The notes beneath the pieces are model-generated. The model ran no database searches. It was not told the DNA's origin and saw only the letters and a program-made list of their open reading frames with translations. From Echinostoma caproni (taxonomy: Eukaryota > Platyhelminthes > Trematoda > Plagiorchiida > Echinostomatidae), in assembly GCA_900618425.1 (NCBI GenBank), contig UZAN01039513.1:85697-149696 (forward strand): 64,000 nt of DNA, read 5' to 3'. Shown here in pieces: positions 25,340 through 35,960 of the stretch. Position 1 is the stretch's first letter. Every line of letters begins with the position of its first letter. A program made the translations under genes and the position numbers.

Positions 25340-25650
25340 CTAGTGCTGAGATGAGCGAGGTCTGTTGCCTGCAACAAGCTCACAAAGATGTTCTATGCCA
25401 TATCGTGTGAATGGAAAATGAAAAACGGTCTGTTCAGCTGCCCGGTGACCGAATGGGTAACATGCTTGCGTTCTGCCCATGAGGTCCCGGGTTCGATCCC
25501 CAATTGGGTCGATAGATTTGCACTGCTGATGAGACCCAATCGCGTCAAAACAACTGTCCAGTGCTTCCTAGCTTTCATTATACGCTTTATTCGACATATA
25601 CACGACGAAGTTCCCCTTTGAAATTGAATCAAACCCTCCGTTACTCACAT
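25340..25650 (+). repeat. tRNA-derived SINE, family 1, full-length-like copy
   Basis: The head starts at CTAGTGCTGAG, followed by a tRNA-like region: box A tgaccgaatgg (25446-25456) and box B ggttcgatccc (25490-25500), correct spacing for a type 2 RNA polymerase III promoter. The body carries GATGAGACCCAA and CAGTGCTTCCTAGCTTT, and the tail ends near CAAACCCTCCGTTACTCAC. Other copies lie at 60980-61290 (+), 63870-64000 (-), 28750-28975 (+, eroded) and about 630-830 (+, very eroded). The box A form TGGCCGAGTGG in the 60980 copy suggests a leucine or serine tRNA ancestor. It would need LINE machinery in trans to move. The open frames across it (25388-25632, both strands) are by-products. Confidence 0.85.
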
Positions 25651-27750
25651 CAAATTCTGTTTTCTTAAATCTTCCTTGCAGCATGTTGCCCTCTGAGAAT
25701 GTTCCTTTATATGTGTATCATTTACCAAACCTAGCGCAAAAATGCGAACGATTTTTGTCCGAGTCTAGTTTCCTTTTGACCCGTTATGCATGAAGATTAT
25801 CGTGAAATGTTTCCATCTAAAACACTACCAAATTGGTTCATTATTTAAAAACTGAGATAATTGTGAAGAGCGAGCACAACAAGGCTAGGTCGCACGATCC
25901 AGGCCAAAACAGAATTCCATGCATCTCAACTGGTACAATACATTAAACAGAAGATGATTCGGCCCTGTCGTATTCGTGAATGATCAGAAGGCACGTTGTT
26001 GATCATCTGTTACTCTTGTACTGTTGGGATAAAGATTAAATAGTGTTCTGCTATGCAACTGGACGCAAACATGATGGTCACAGTACATGCAACGCAGCTG
26101 AAATAATCTGCCACTGATGCTCGGGAACAATGCACCAGACACATTGGTTAGCTTATTGAACGAAATGAGCGAGATTGAATAAGGTCTTTAAAGACTAAAC
26201 ATTGGCCAAACAGACCATAACCAATCACTCACTGTCGGTGTCCTCCTCATCAGAGGGCTTCTATTTGAACCGTATAGTTCCTTATTGGTCCACACTTTAC
26301 GCCACTGGTTCGTCGTTCTGAAACTGTAATGCGTGACTGCTTTACCGGCTTTATCAAAAGGGGTTGAATCACTAAAAGGGGCATGTAATACCCCCAAATA
26401 AACAAATACTAACTAACGGTGTGTGTACTGATCAGTATATACATGTGCAACCATTCATAAGTGTATCCCAGTGCTTTTATTATCAACCATCATTGCTGAC
26501 ACAGACCACTGAACTCACAATACATTCATTTCTAGATTGTGTCGACTAGTGAATAAGAATGTGGGCATTCATCTTTTCGCTTACTTTTTAAATCAAACTG
26601 CCTAATTTTATCAGTACTTTTCAGGATATAGGATGTGACCAATCCAAAGGTTGCCAGATAAGCCGAAAATTATGTGCTGCGGTGGTTGATTCCTAGTACG
26701 CAGCCTTTGGAGCCACGTAGTGTTGACCAACAATGCTTGACAGTTTTGGGAAGACGTCTCCAGTTTACAAGCTTTTCCCAACACTGTTAAGTACAACAGT
26801 AGAAATTGAAACTTGAAGAACAGAAACTTTTGACCCGATGATGAGGGTAATTTTACGGTAGACGTTAAAACCGGAATCCCGGAGTATGTACATAATTTTG
26901 GGCGAAGAGACAAAAATAGGGTTAGATTAGTCGCTGGAACCAACACCATGACAGTACGCATGTTAGTCGGTATGCATACAAACACACCCTGTGCAATCAT
27001 GCGATTAAGTGAACTCGGATGACCCCGGGTTCACCCAACTCGCTTAAGAGCGTATTAGAACTTCCACGGGGACAATGGGAAACGGCAATATGTCGAAATG
27101 ACAAATATTTCGCAAACCGGAACACAGGAACTACAGGAACAGCAATCGTCCGCGCTGACAACTAGGGTTGACGAAGTAACTTGGGGACAGGGTAGACTAG
27201 GGGGGGGGGTGGACTGGAGGGCAATCGTAATAGGTAACTAAGACAGAATTAACTGAATACGGGGACACGGTTGAATGGAGAATGACCACAGGAAACGCTG
27301 TTATTGGTAGCTTTCAATCTTTAAAAACAATTGTTCACCTTCAAACTTGGAACAATGGGTCTACTCCGGACGGTATCGGTTTTGATGTGCATCAATTGTT
27401 ACATCAGTCCACTGAACTACCATCGAATCCGACTAAGTACTATGCAAAAAGTCGTATTTGAAACTCTTTCGGTTATGTTTTTCAACCAGGCAGCTTTTTA
27501 ACCCATTTCTATGGTACGAGAGGATATCAATTTATGGTGTGATAATATGTAACAGTTTTGCAAAATATTGATTTTTATACGGAATAACCATCTGGTACGA
27601 ACTTACAATGTAAAGGTTTTTGTTCGAATTCACCATGTATTGAACACATTTGCAAAATGAACGAAACTGTCCCCTATTCATGCCAGAAAACATGAAGTTA
27701 CATAGATAAAGGAATATGAATGATATGAAAAATATTATGGAGATGGGAAG
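25651..27750. other. No supported gene
   Basis: The longest open frame (26611-27000, minus, 129 codons) has a hydrophobic central part but begins with no clear splice or start context and no recognisable family, so it is not called. A G-run occurs at about 27201-27210. No repeat copy was recognised. Confidence 0.45.
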
Positions 27751-27753
27751 TTA

Positions 27754-27782
27754 TCAGGTCTACCGCAGAGTTCTGTCCGTTT
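27754..27782. repeat. Mariner terminal inverted repeat, left
   Basis: This 29-base repeat begins directly after TA (27752-27753) and contains GGTCTACCG and AGTTCTGTCCGTTT. It matches the reverse complement of 28672-28700 at 25 of 29 positions. Confidence 0.9.
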
Positions 27783-27837
27783 TGGAATAAAACAAAAAAC
27801 ATATTTTTCTCACTGTCATTACACTTTATCAAAGAAT

Positions 27838-28620
27838 TTAATTGTCATTATTATTAATAATTTCTTGCCAGCGTGACGGCGATTTCTTTATCCCTGTTTT
27901 AAAATAGTTTATCTTTTAAAGCGAAAAATCGAACCAATGATGGTTTGATATTCTCTTCATTTTGGAATTTTTCGCACCTTAAAAATTTCATAGGGACAAA
28001 AACAAGTAATATTTGGAGGGAGCTAATTTCGGGGAATATGAAGGATTGGACAGAATTTCCCAGCCCAGTTCTCCAATTTTTTGACCAGTCCCCGAAGCAG
28101 CATGTGGCCTGGCATTACCACGATGAAGTATGGTGTTCTTCATATTGAACAACGCCGGCCTCTTGTTGTGAAATGCTGTTTTTGAATTGTCCAGTTGCGC
28201 ACAATGCTTCTCCAAATTTAGCTTTTCGTTTGGTTTCGAAATCTCATAATTTTTTGGTCTTTGAGGTATCCCCAAATACCTAACATTCATCCAGTTCAAG
28301 AAGAGCTCGATTTAGTTTACAACAAGCAGAGATGTGCATTTAACGACTCCATCATCCAAATTCTTCTGACGTAATTCAAGTGGTACCCAGCTTGAACATT
28401 TCCATACCAAACCTGTCTTCCGAATATGGTCCGAAATAGTTTGGTGAACGGAATTAAGCGTTTCTGCGATCCCCAATTTTGCCAAAAAAGAATCTTGCTG
28501 TACCATGCTCTTAACAACTTCGTCATCGATCAAAGATTGTCACCCAGAACGTAGCCTATCAGAAAGGTCGCTATCTTGTGAATCAAATTTGTTGTAGTTA
28601 GTTTACTGCGTCAGTATGTG
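27838..28620 (-). pseudogene. Mariner transposase pseudogene
   Basis: One minus-strand frame can be followed without a frameshift from about 28620 to a terminal TAA at 27838-27840, but it is interrupted by several stops: one in the RSGxQS linker near 28545, one near 28309, and three after the LFLSL motif. Recognisable parts in order are: the second DNA-binding helix region and linker (IDDEVV ... TISDHIRKTG ... WVPLELRQKN); a jump over the segment that normally carries the first catalytic Asp; KRPALFNMKN; then HRGNARPHA and ELGWEILSNPSYSPKLAPSKYYLF; and a C-terminal SPSRWQEIINNND. The catalytic D of the family's HDNARPH motif is G here, and both aspartates of YSPDLAPSDYHLF are K, so the D,D34D triad is lost. 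No activity is possible. Confidence 0.9.
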
Positions 28621-28671
28621 TACATTGGGTCAAATACACGTTTGCTTACGTGTCGAAACCTGTTGTGATAG

Positions 28672-28700
28672 AAACGGACAGAACTTTCCGGTAGACCCAA
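28672..28700. repeat. Mariner terminal inverted repeat, right
   Basis: This is the partner of the left repeat at 27754-27782. It is followed directly by TA (28701-28702), completing the target-site duplication. Confidence 0.9.
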
Positions 28701-28749
28701 TATTCAGAGCTCCAGGGTTTCTTACTTTCTCCAAATGATAATTATATGC

Positions 28750-28975
28750 AATTCTAGCTCAAAACAAGGTGATAAAGATGAATATGCCCAAACATGTACA
28801 GACATCATGAAAACTTCTGAACGGCTCTCTCTGGTTGGTCAAGTGGTGGGCGTACTTATATTCTACCAATGGGGTCTCGAATTTGATCCTCATTTGAGAC
28901 CACAAGCGATGAGACACAAAACTTATGGTGATCACAGTGCACCCCAGCTTTTCGGCTCATATCCCGTTTCCGCTT
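28750..28975 (+). repeat. Eroded copy of SINE family 1
   Basis: The tRNA-like part keeps a box A relic (tggtcaagtgg, near 28836-28846) and a box B relic (gaatttgatcc, near 28880). It is followed by the family's GATGAGAC block and by CCCAGCTTTTCGGCTCA, which matches the 60980 copy's CCCAGCTTTTCAGCTCA. The 5' part follows the family head loosely (AAAGATG...). It starts about 50 bp outside the right end of the mariner. The 131-codon open frame over it is not a gene. Confidence 0.7.
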
Positions 28976-29535
28976 GGCGTGACAAATCCCTCACTTCATC
29001 CAACCAATATTTGCTTTCATCCCTTGTTTGTTTTCCGATGATTATTTTTACAACACGGCATATGAGAGAAATAAGAACGCCTCGGTTTTTGTCTCACATT
29101 GTTCAGCAGCTATTACAGTGTCCACCCTGACACTCTGATAGATCCTGTCTTGTCCATTTCTCTCTCAGTGGATATATATATATATACTAGCTGCATGGTT
29201 CACCTAAAACATCAGACATTCACACGTGTTTAGCTTGGGACATTCACACACAACGTCATTAACATGAAGTTGGTTGAGTGAATCATTTTGTCTGGATGTA
29301 TTCCCGAGCTCAGATCACGCAGAACAGTCATTGTGGTCGCACTTTAGTTACTGTAATAGTTCTGGCAGTGGAAAGACCACGTTTATCGTCGTCTCTATTT
29401 GATAAACATATCCCTATCCAATTGGAGGCAAGATACTGAAAACTGGTGTAAGAAAACTGATTATCTGAAATGCAAGCGTTCTTTATTGTTTCCCATCGTC
29501 TGTGTCACCTGATTTCTGTGTAACGCATTCAGACG
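28976..29535. other. No supported gene; short TA repeat
   Basis: A TATATATATATATA tract lies at about 29171-29186. No domain-bearing frame, RNA gene or repeat was recognised in the rest. Confidence 0.5.
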
Positions 29536-29539
29536 GGAT

Positions 29540-29722
29540 ATGGAACTACCGAAAATGTGTTCTTTAGTTGCGATTACGTGCTACGTATTGACTTTGGTGC
29601 TATCTGAGATAATATCAGGTTCTCAGTACCAAAGTTTGATCCCGAGGCAAGACCAAAATAAATTTCCTTTTGATAAATTCCTTTTTCAGATCCTATTAAA
29701 TGATCAACACCTGACGGTGTGA
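29540..29722 (+). CDS. Candidate small secreted protein or first exon with signal peptide
   Basis: An ATG at 29540 opens a 60-codon frame. Its first 27 or so residues look like a signal peptide: a short n-region (MELPKM), a hydrophobic stretch (CSLVAITCYVLTLVLSEII) and a small-residue SGS site. The mature part is short, cysteine-free and contains NKFPFDKFLF. It may be a complete small secreted peptide, or the first exon of a longer secreted protein with a donor that I cannot place confidently. There is no dibasic KR or GR site that would mark a neuropeptide precursor. Chance hydrophobic open frames of this size occur in AT-rich DNA. Confidence 0.3.
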   Translation: MELPKMCSLVAITCYVLTLVLSEIISGSQYQSLIPRQDQNKFPFDKFLFQILLNDQHLTV

Positions 29723-29813
29723 AATCACGTGCAGAGTAATTCATTAGTTCGAACGCAAAATAACTAACGTGAAATTAAGTGAATTGCAAGTGAATTGTAG
29801 GATGACCCTGTGA

Positions 29814-30011
29814 ATGTCGCGATTCAGACAGATGCAGACCGCTACAAATGACCACGCTGCAGGATTTCTCAATCAACAATTTTCGGTAGAACAGCATAGA
29901 CAGTTTGTGGAAAATAAGCGAAAACAGAATGATTTTCCGAGAAGTTTCACTCCTTCAGCGTTGTGGGATTTCAAAACTAATCGATCACGATCTTTGTCCG
30001 AGCATTACTAA
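29814..30011 (+). CDS. Candidate small hypothetical protein
   Basis: An ATG at 29814 opens 65 codons encoding a hydrophilic peptide rich in Q, N, R and S (for example EQHRQFVENKRKQNDF) and without hydrophobic segments. An overlapping frame one base away (29905-30168) stays open for another 50 codons past its stop and is similarly basic and serine-rich (TKRRNFYSLSKP), as if one coding frame had suffered a one-base shift or an intron is hidden. No family is recognised. It is not in frame with the preceding signal-peptide candidate, and it could be non-coding. Confidence 0.22.
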   Translation: MSRFRQMQTATNDHAAGFLNQQFSVEQHRQFVENKRKQNDFPRSFTPSALWDFKTNRSRSLSEHY

Positions 30012-30169
30012 AAGACGGAATTTCTATTCACTGTCTAAACCGCTAGATCCGTTCCCCATTAAACACACAGACACATTACAGAGTTCATCATTCTCGTCCC
30101 CCCCAACACTGAAAAAACACGATAAATCCCAATGGGTACCCAAAGCTAGTGCGCAGTTTGTTGTCTGAA

Positions 30170-30744
30170 CAAACAAATCCGGAATTGGTTGTCGTTCCAT
30201 CGGAACAGCTGTTCCTACAGTTGTTACGACATCAACCGTGAACCGTGAATCGTATCGCAGCCCCTTTCCTCCAACTAGTCAATCTTGTTACTTTACTATT
30301 GGGACTGGAGACAGTCGACTGGGCACGTTTTGAGTGAGACAAAATATTGTACCTAAACTCCCAATCGATGACACACGTGCCTCGTTGGAGGACAAAAAGA
30401 CAACATGAATGTGAAAGTGTTGTTGTCATTTCCTTCATTGTTTTAGCATTTTTTCATAGGGTTTTCTCGACTACCACCACCACCTTAGTCCCCTTCTTGC
30501 ATGCCTATCTTTATTGTTTTCACGCCAGAATGAACAGAATTAATGTAACAAGAAACAGGCGCCCAATGAAATAGTCCACACATTTAAATAATACTCTCCG
30601 GTATTATATATTTGTCTAATCAGCGTAGTGATGAATTGCGATGAATTATTTCTCCGAAGTTGAAAAGTATGGATGGAGGATTACCGCCTAGAAATACACG
30701 AGGAGTTTCAATCGCTACGAAACGGGTCGTTTGCTTCCGGTCAT
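30170..30744. other. No supported gene
   Basis: Both strands carry only short frames without domains. The stretch separates the two plus-strand small frames from the minus-strand exon candidate that ends at 30745. Confidence 0.5.
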
Positions 30745-31238
30745 TCATATGCTATTCATTTTGACATGCAGATGCATATTAAACATTCTTAGGTCATTTA
30801 TATAACACATTGACAGCTGACCGACCATCAGGTGCGTAACAGTTTCAACCGAAAAAACTCCAGAAGGCACGTAGCAAGGTGTAAACGGAGCATGGTTGCA
30901 AGGTAGTACTTTCCTCATCTGGGTATACACAATATGAAACATTCTGATCAACCCTTCAGTGTTCACACGGGAGTAATCCTTTCCTCTACGAATAGGTGAT
31001 AGAAACTCAGTAGAAACCAGAAGTGTTTGAACGAAGTAGGTGACCCTTCTATCTACAAAACGGTACAAGCGTGATAAGACAGCAAACTGGGTGGCGCAAA
31101 CGGTAGCCATGCGATAAGGCGAACGTTCACTTTCGCAGAACTGCTCGTTAGGTTCTCCATGCCGCCTGGAATTCGCTTCCATCGCTAAAAACAGATTGCT
31201 CCCCAGACCACTTCCATATGCACCAATTGGTTTGCTTG
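30745..31238 (-). CDS. Candidate terminal exon, unrecognised protein
   Basis: A minus-strand frame of about 165 codons runs from a plausible acceptor (TCGCTCCATCGTAG|C, AG at 31240-31239, after a T-rich stretch) to a TGA at 30745-30747. The longer frame up to 31311 starts at GTG and its hydrophobic start is read from what would be the intron's pyrimidine tract, so I do not take it as a signal peptide. The peptide has mixed amphipathic helices (RLYRFVDRRVTYFVQ; TEGLIRMFHIVYTQMRK) and five cysteines, including LPCN and FTPCYVP. The helical part brings glypican-like proteins vaguely to mind, but the conserved cysteine pattern cannot be verified, so no function is assigned. Confidence 0.35.
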
Positions 31239-31794
31239 CTACGATGGAGCGAGTTACATACAAGACAAGTATCAAAGAGAATAAAAGAACAGCACCATCG
31301 TTGGTTGGCACACGAAGAAACGAGGATAGTGAAAAGCGGGATTTGTCAACATCCGCTTCAACGTAATCACCAAATGGACCTCATTCGGGCATTCAAAACC
31401 GTTTGGTGTATTCCACCGCTATCGTCTAAATCATTACACTGTATCCTACTGTTTATGACTAAAGCAAACTCAACCAGAACATCTGACCTCAGACTATGCC
31501 CTCGGATGCGTTTATATTATGCTTTATCTCTACCACGACCAGTTGTCAAACAATAAACCGATTCAAGCGTGGTAACCGGAAGAAAGTCGTCACCTGGGGG
31601 ATGTTCAAGAAAATGCCGACGCATGTAGGATCGCTTTATACATAGGGTAATAAGATTCCCCTCGCACTGAATCAACCAATTTCAAATGATCAACCTACAT
31701 CATTGTACACGGTGAGCTGATGAAATCTCGAAAAACGCCTTGTTTTGCTTATCGAGTTTTATTTTCCAACGGGTATTTATTATTCTTGCATTCC

Positions 31795-31870
31795 ACAAGG
31801 TGGCAGTGGTCAAGTGCTTATGGTCACTAACCTAACGCCTCGGGGGAACAGTGTTTGGTTCCCGCCATAC
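31795..31870 (+). repeat. Possible tRNA-like SINE head fragment
   Basis: Box A-like GTGGCAGTGGTCAAGTG is followed about 40 bases later by box B-like GTTTGGTTCCCGCC. There is no clear tail and no family match beyond layout, so this is a weak call. Confidence 0.28.
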
Positions 31871-33164
31871 TGTCTGGAGTCCCGCCTATCCAGGCATCCA
31901 TCACGCATTAAAAACTAACTTCCCAATTATCGAATTCACATTATTTTGCCATTTGTGTGACTAAATCCATTATGTTATCAAAAACTCTATCGCTTAATTT
32001 CAGAAAAAAAGAGTCCTAAGCACAAGAGTTATTAAAGGCAATCACGAAATGAAAATGACGGATGTTATTAGCTGAGCTTAAAACACACCCGAACGATTCA
32101 CCGTTTTTCAACTTTGATCGCCATTTTAATATTTGCAAGTCATGTTTGAATGGAAGCTTAACACTCCGACCAGTCAAATGCTGTACTCTTATTCTTGGTG
32201 AAATTATGAGACGAAGGTCTAATGTCTAATAAATTTAGAAAAAGCACGCGATTTTAAAGCATAAGTGTTTTATGAGAAAACCGTTTTTAGTAAAACAAAT
32301 GCTGTCTGCCTTCATCAGGCCCGTACTCGGATAGCAAAAATACACTCAAGCCTGTAGAACTCGCTCATCAATCCTGTTGCTTATGATCAGATGTACAGGT
32401 TTTATCGTCATCGTTCTGTTTGATCCAGTAGTCCGGTCCTTAAATTATTCAAACCGGTCGTAAATTATTCGGTTGTCAAAAGTTCCGGTAATCAGCCAGG
32501 TTAGGTCCCGTTCTTTTCTCGCTTAGTAAACATATCGTTCTGTATTCATTCAATGGAGGAGATGGATGCTGACTTAGTGATTCGAGTACGCGACCTTCGG
32601 ACCGCCATGATAATTAACGATTTGACCACACTATTGAAATCCATCCTTAAAAGGCAGTAAGTGTGGAGCATTCAAAACAAAAACATACTTATTACGCTTC
32701 TGAACCCCAATGAAAACCTTTTCCAGTACCATGGAAACTGCTTTTAGTCAGTTGCGACTATGAACCTATTTGAGGATCCGTGAGTAATAACAATTTTATT
32801 GCTACGTCAGACACACTGACTACCTGCTGATTGAAAAACGCAAATTGTCAACGGATAGTTGTTGCATTTAAACGTCGTGTGTATTCTACAACTCGAGCCA
32901 TAAAGCGTTTGTCTAGGATATTGGTATTTGTATCAAGCCGGTTGAATCAGTACGGTGTGACCTAATGCGAAAAACATGGCGCTCCGAGTGCAGCAATCGT
33001 TATCCTTCTACTCTTGTACACTCATAAATGGGACTTTAAAGCATCCATTTCGAGTGATTGGCTTCAGATGACAGTTGTAAACCTTTAATCTTAAAATAAG
33101 GGTGAAAACATTGAAGCTAACGTCTTAACTGTGGTAGACTTTTAAACGGATTTTTGGCATTCAT

Positions 33165-33330
33165 GATTTTTCATTGGAAACTGGTATTCATAGTGTACAG
33201 GTTGTGTAAATTCAAACGGTCATGCAACAGAACTAAAGACATGTCAGTGGGAGATAAAGTTCGGAATAAATGCACTCCACTCGTAGCAATCGATATACAG
33301 GTATGATTCTAGAGAATGAAATGTGTTCCC
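33165..33330 (+). repeat. Unnamed dispersed repeat, copy 1
   Basis: This aligns by eye with 63630-63800 on the same strand. Shared blocks are AAATTCAAACGGT / AAATCCAAACGGT, AGAACTAA, AAGTTCGGAATAAAT / AAGTTTGGAACAAAT and CGTAGCAATCGATATACA / CGTAGCTATCGATATACA. It has no coding potential or tRNA boxes. The boundaries are approximate. Confidence 0.6.
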
Positions 33331-35549
33331 AAATTGAGGGGCATATTACAGGAGATCCATCAATACCTGTACGCTTACTAACTATCTAAACGGATGATTC
33401 CTCAAGCTATTCAATCAGTTTAACGATGTTCGTCGCTCAATGATTAAAATGTCAATTAACTGAATAATATACGCTTTGTAACTCCATATGACTGATACAT
33501 GTACAACCCATTAGTTTGAAACTAGCAGTTTTCAAAGGCCGGGCGTTTCATGTGTGCAATGGAATTTGAACTTTATCTAACTTACGTTACTATCACAAAT
33601 ACGTAGTGTCTGAATAAGACAGATCAAATAACTTAAATGATCGCTTTTACGTTATTGGGTTACTGCTCAGATGAAACACTGTTTCAGATTTAACCGCATT
33701 TGGCAGGTAGGGACTTTCCGCGTGTTGTGCGAAAGAACCACAGGTCACATAATTCCGTGTTTCACGGTTCACTTTCTCCTCCATGGATCATTTCTGCTTG
33801 CCATCCGGAAAACTACTCAGCTGTTGCATATTCCTCCAACAAACTTAACCGACAAGGAGGTTCCCACGAAACCAAACAACTTCATTCATCATACTTTGCT
33901 GCAGTAATACCACCATAACTCGGTGACTTCATGAGAAAAATCATCAACTAACTAATGGGCTGCAATGATCTGATAGTCTCTTAGTATCCTAAATCTAAAT
34001 TCTTTGTGTAGACTGAAAAGCTTTTCCATTCGTCCATCTATGCTTATCAATGCACCTCGAATGGCGTTCTTTCCATCGGAATACGAGCGTTGGCTTACAC
34101 CATGCTGAATGATTTATTTCACGTAGCTAATGCGAAATAGAAATATCCTTTTTCAGTGCTTTCCACGCAGTGACTTAAAGTCGAACAAATCACTTGCTCT
34201 TTAACCCTCAAACCCATTCCAATCGGCTCACTTAAAGCAGCTAAGCTTGTTGTGAGTGCCTTGAGAAACATTCGATCACCCATTCACAAATGCCAGGGGT
34301 ACACAAGAAACGATGATGTTTACTACTAAGAGTTCATTTTAAAATTTGAATTCTAAATCAAATTAACCAAGTCCTGTTTATGTAGGTCAACTACACTGAT
34401 GTATTATCAACTCACTAAATTGTCGAACTGCAACAGAATACGTATTGAGGTATTCACAAGCATTTTTGGTTATTCGACTCAGCCTACTGAGAAAGATGTG
34501 ATCAAAGCTTCACTGATGTCCTTTAGGGTTTGTTAGGTAATAGCGATTCAGTCAATGCAAATTGGTATTCTTTGAGAATGTGTTGTGCGGATAAAAAGAC
34601 GCCAAATTTGATAACTTTGGAATCTACGACGAGAAATCGTTACTCACTTTAGATGGAGAACGGTTTCTAGGGGTGCAGTGTACTGAATGTCCGGTGGAAC
34701 TATCATGCGTGTTTTAAGTGATTCCGTTGACTATATAATATGTCAGTACATTTATTTAAAAGGTTTGCTAGAGAGTTTTGTAAACACTTCATTGATGTGG
34801 TATATCAGAATGGCGACATGTTTTTCCAAGTAATTGTTGTTTCTCTTTTTGTAGTGACCAACAAAAAACAGCGATTGAACAATGAGAGAATTTATTCCTG
34901 ATCTTCACAACTCCTACGTGGGGCTAGTATGCGTAAATTATTTGATCACATATTCCTTATAAAGGCTGTTTCTGTAAAGCCTGAGGGAGGAAGACAACTA
35001 ATCAAAAGAGACCGCTCATATAGCACCAGGGACTATCTGTGGTTTGTCCGATAAATGACAAACCCACCGTAATCAAAATGATCACACGCGCAAACCATCA
35101 ACTTTGGTTCCAATAAAGTCTAGTTGTAGACGTATACTGATGGCTCAATTCATGTGAGAACCGGTAATCGGATGAAGATCCATTCCTCATATCACATGAC
35201 GAAGATAACAACCCGAACCACTTCAGTTCTCAATCATTCTACTTCACGAAGCATGAACTCCAAACCAAATGAACCGGATAACTTTTGTGACGGCAGTTTC
35301 TCGTTGAAGGCAGGAGACGGAGGAAAATGTTTACATTAACTAACAAGTAAGCAAAACAAACGGCATGTCCCGCAATGATTTTATTACCAAACGTACTGAT
35401 ATTTCTTTCGCGATAGATAGAAATCTGTACTGCTATAACTGATTAGTATTTGAACCACAATAGACTCCGGAAATGATCAAAAACGGCATATCATAGATTC
35501 TTTTGATTCGTTGTCTGTCATACTAACTCCCAATATCAGATGGGGTCAA

Positions 35550-35960
35550 GTGGTACCATGACTTTTGTCGTGATTACCGGTTAGTAATGTTGGGATAGTC
35601 CAAGTGCTCGGGATCTCGATTTCATCATTTTAGTTGAGGCATTTAGACCGGGTATTAATAGCCAAAGCTTCGACATACGAGCATTCAATGTATGTTTGAA
35701 ATCCGAGTTGGAGAATTTTCGAGTTGTCGTAGTCTATGGTGTGATCTTCGACTGTGGCGTAAATACCGATCGCTGAGTCTTGTTCTAGTTTTGCCAGAAG
35801 TGCTTTGTCCGTAGGCCGGTGTGTTCTTTTCTCTTGTATTCGGTTATTCTCATCTTCAGTAGTCTGCTGGTGTGCCCAATGCATTCCGCGAGACATTCGA
35901 CCTGATATTTGGCTTTCATGAGATGAAGTTTCCAGCTGGCATCCTACCAGGAATGACGAA
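35550..35960 (-). mobile_element. Penelope-like element remnant: GIY-YIG endonuclease domain
   Basis: Minus-strand frames joined across one frameshift give the C-terminal GIY-YIG endonuclease of Penelope-like retroelements. In order: YQVECLAECIGHTSRLLKMR, which matches the family's Y-x-V-x-C ... YIG-x-T-x-R-x-L-x-x-R block; EYKRKEHTG; then, after the shift, LAKLEQDSA; the conserved H-T-I-D-Y-D-N-x-K-I-L segment; EAL...RSKCLN with the catalytic E and the trailing N; and IPSTWTIPT at the end. The GIY is degraded to YQV and the YIG to CIG, and the reading frame is broken. I could not find the reverse transcriptase part just upstream (36.0-37.5 kb), so this is a 5'-truncated copy. Confidence 0.65.

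Larger units (their letters stand above)
27754..28700 (-). mobile_element. Mariner-type DNA transposon, internally deleted
   Basis: The element is bounded by 29-bp terminal inverted repeats at 27754-27782 and 28672-28700, which match at 25 of 29 positions; their shared core is AGTTCTGTCCGTTT. TA dinucleotides flank it at 27752-27753 and 28701-28702, the expected mariner target-site duplication. At 947 bp it is shorter than the usual roughly 1.3 kb, and the missing part falls in the transposase gene (the N-terminal helix-turn-helix and the region holding the first catalytic aspartate). The ends are well enough preserved for the family to be assigned confidently as mariner of the Tc1/mariner superfamily. 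Confidence 0.92.
31320..35545. other. No supported gene; contains fragmentary repeats
   Basis: Within it, 31795-31870 resembles a tRNA-like SINE head and 33165-33330 is one copy of an unnamed dispersed repeat (listed separately). The overlapping frames at 33671-33918 have no domain. I see no RNA gene or complete element otherwise. Confidence 0.45.

Noticed and set aside
26611..27000. 129-codon minus-strand frame
   Set aside because: Hydrophobic middle and no family resemblance; the borders lack convincing splice sites.
28735..29130. 131-codon plus-strand frame
   Set aside because: It overlies an eroded SINE with tRNA-like boxes; the open frame is incidental.
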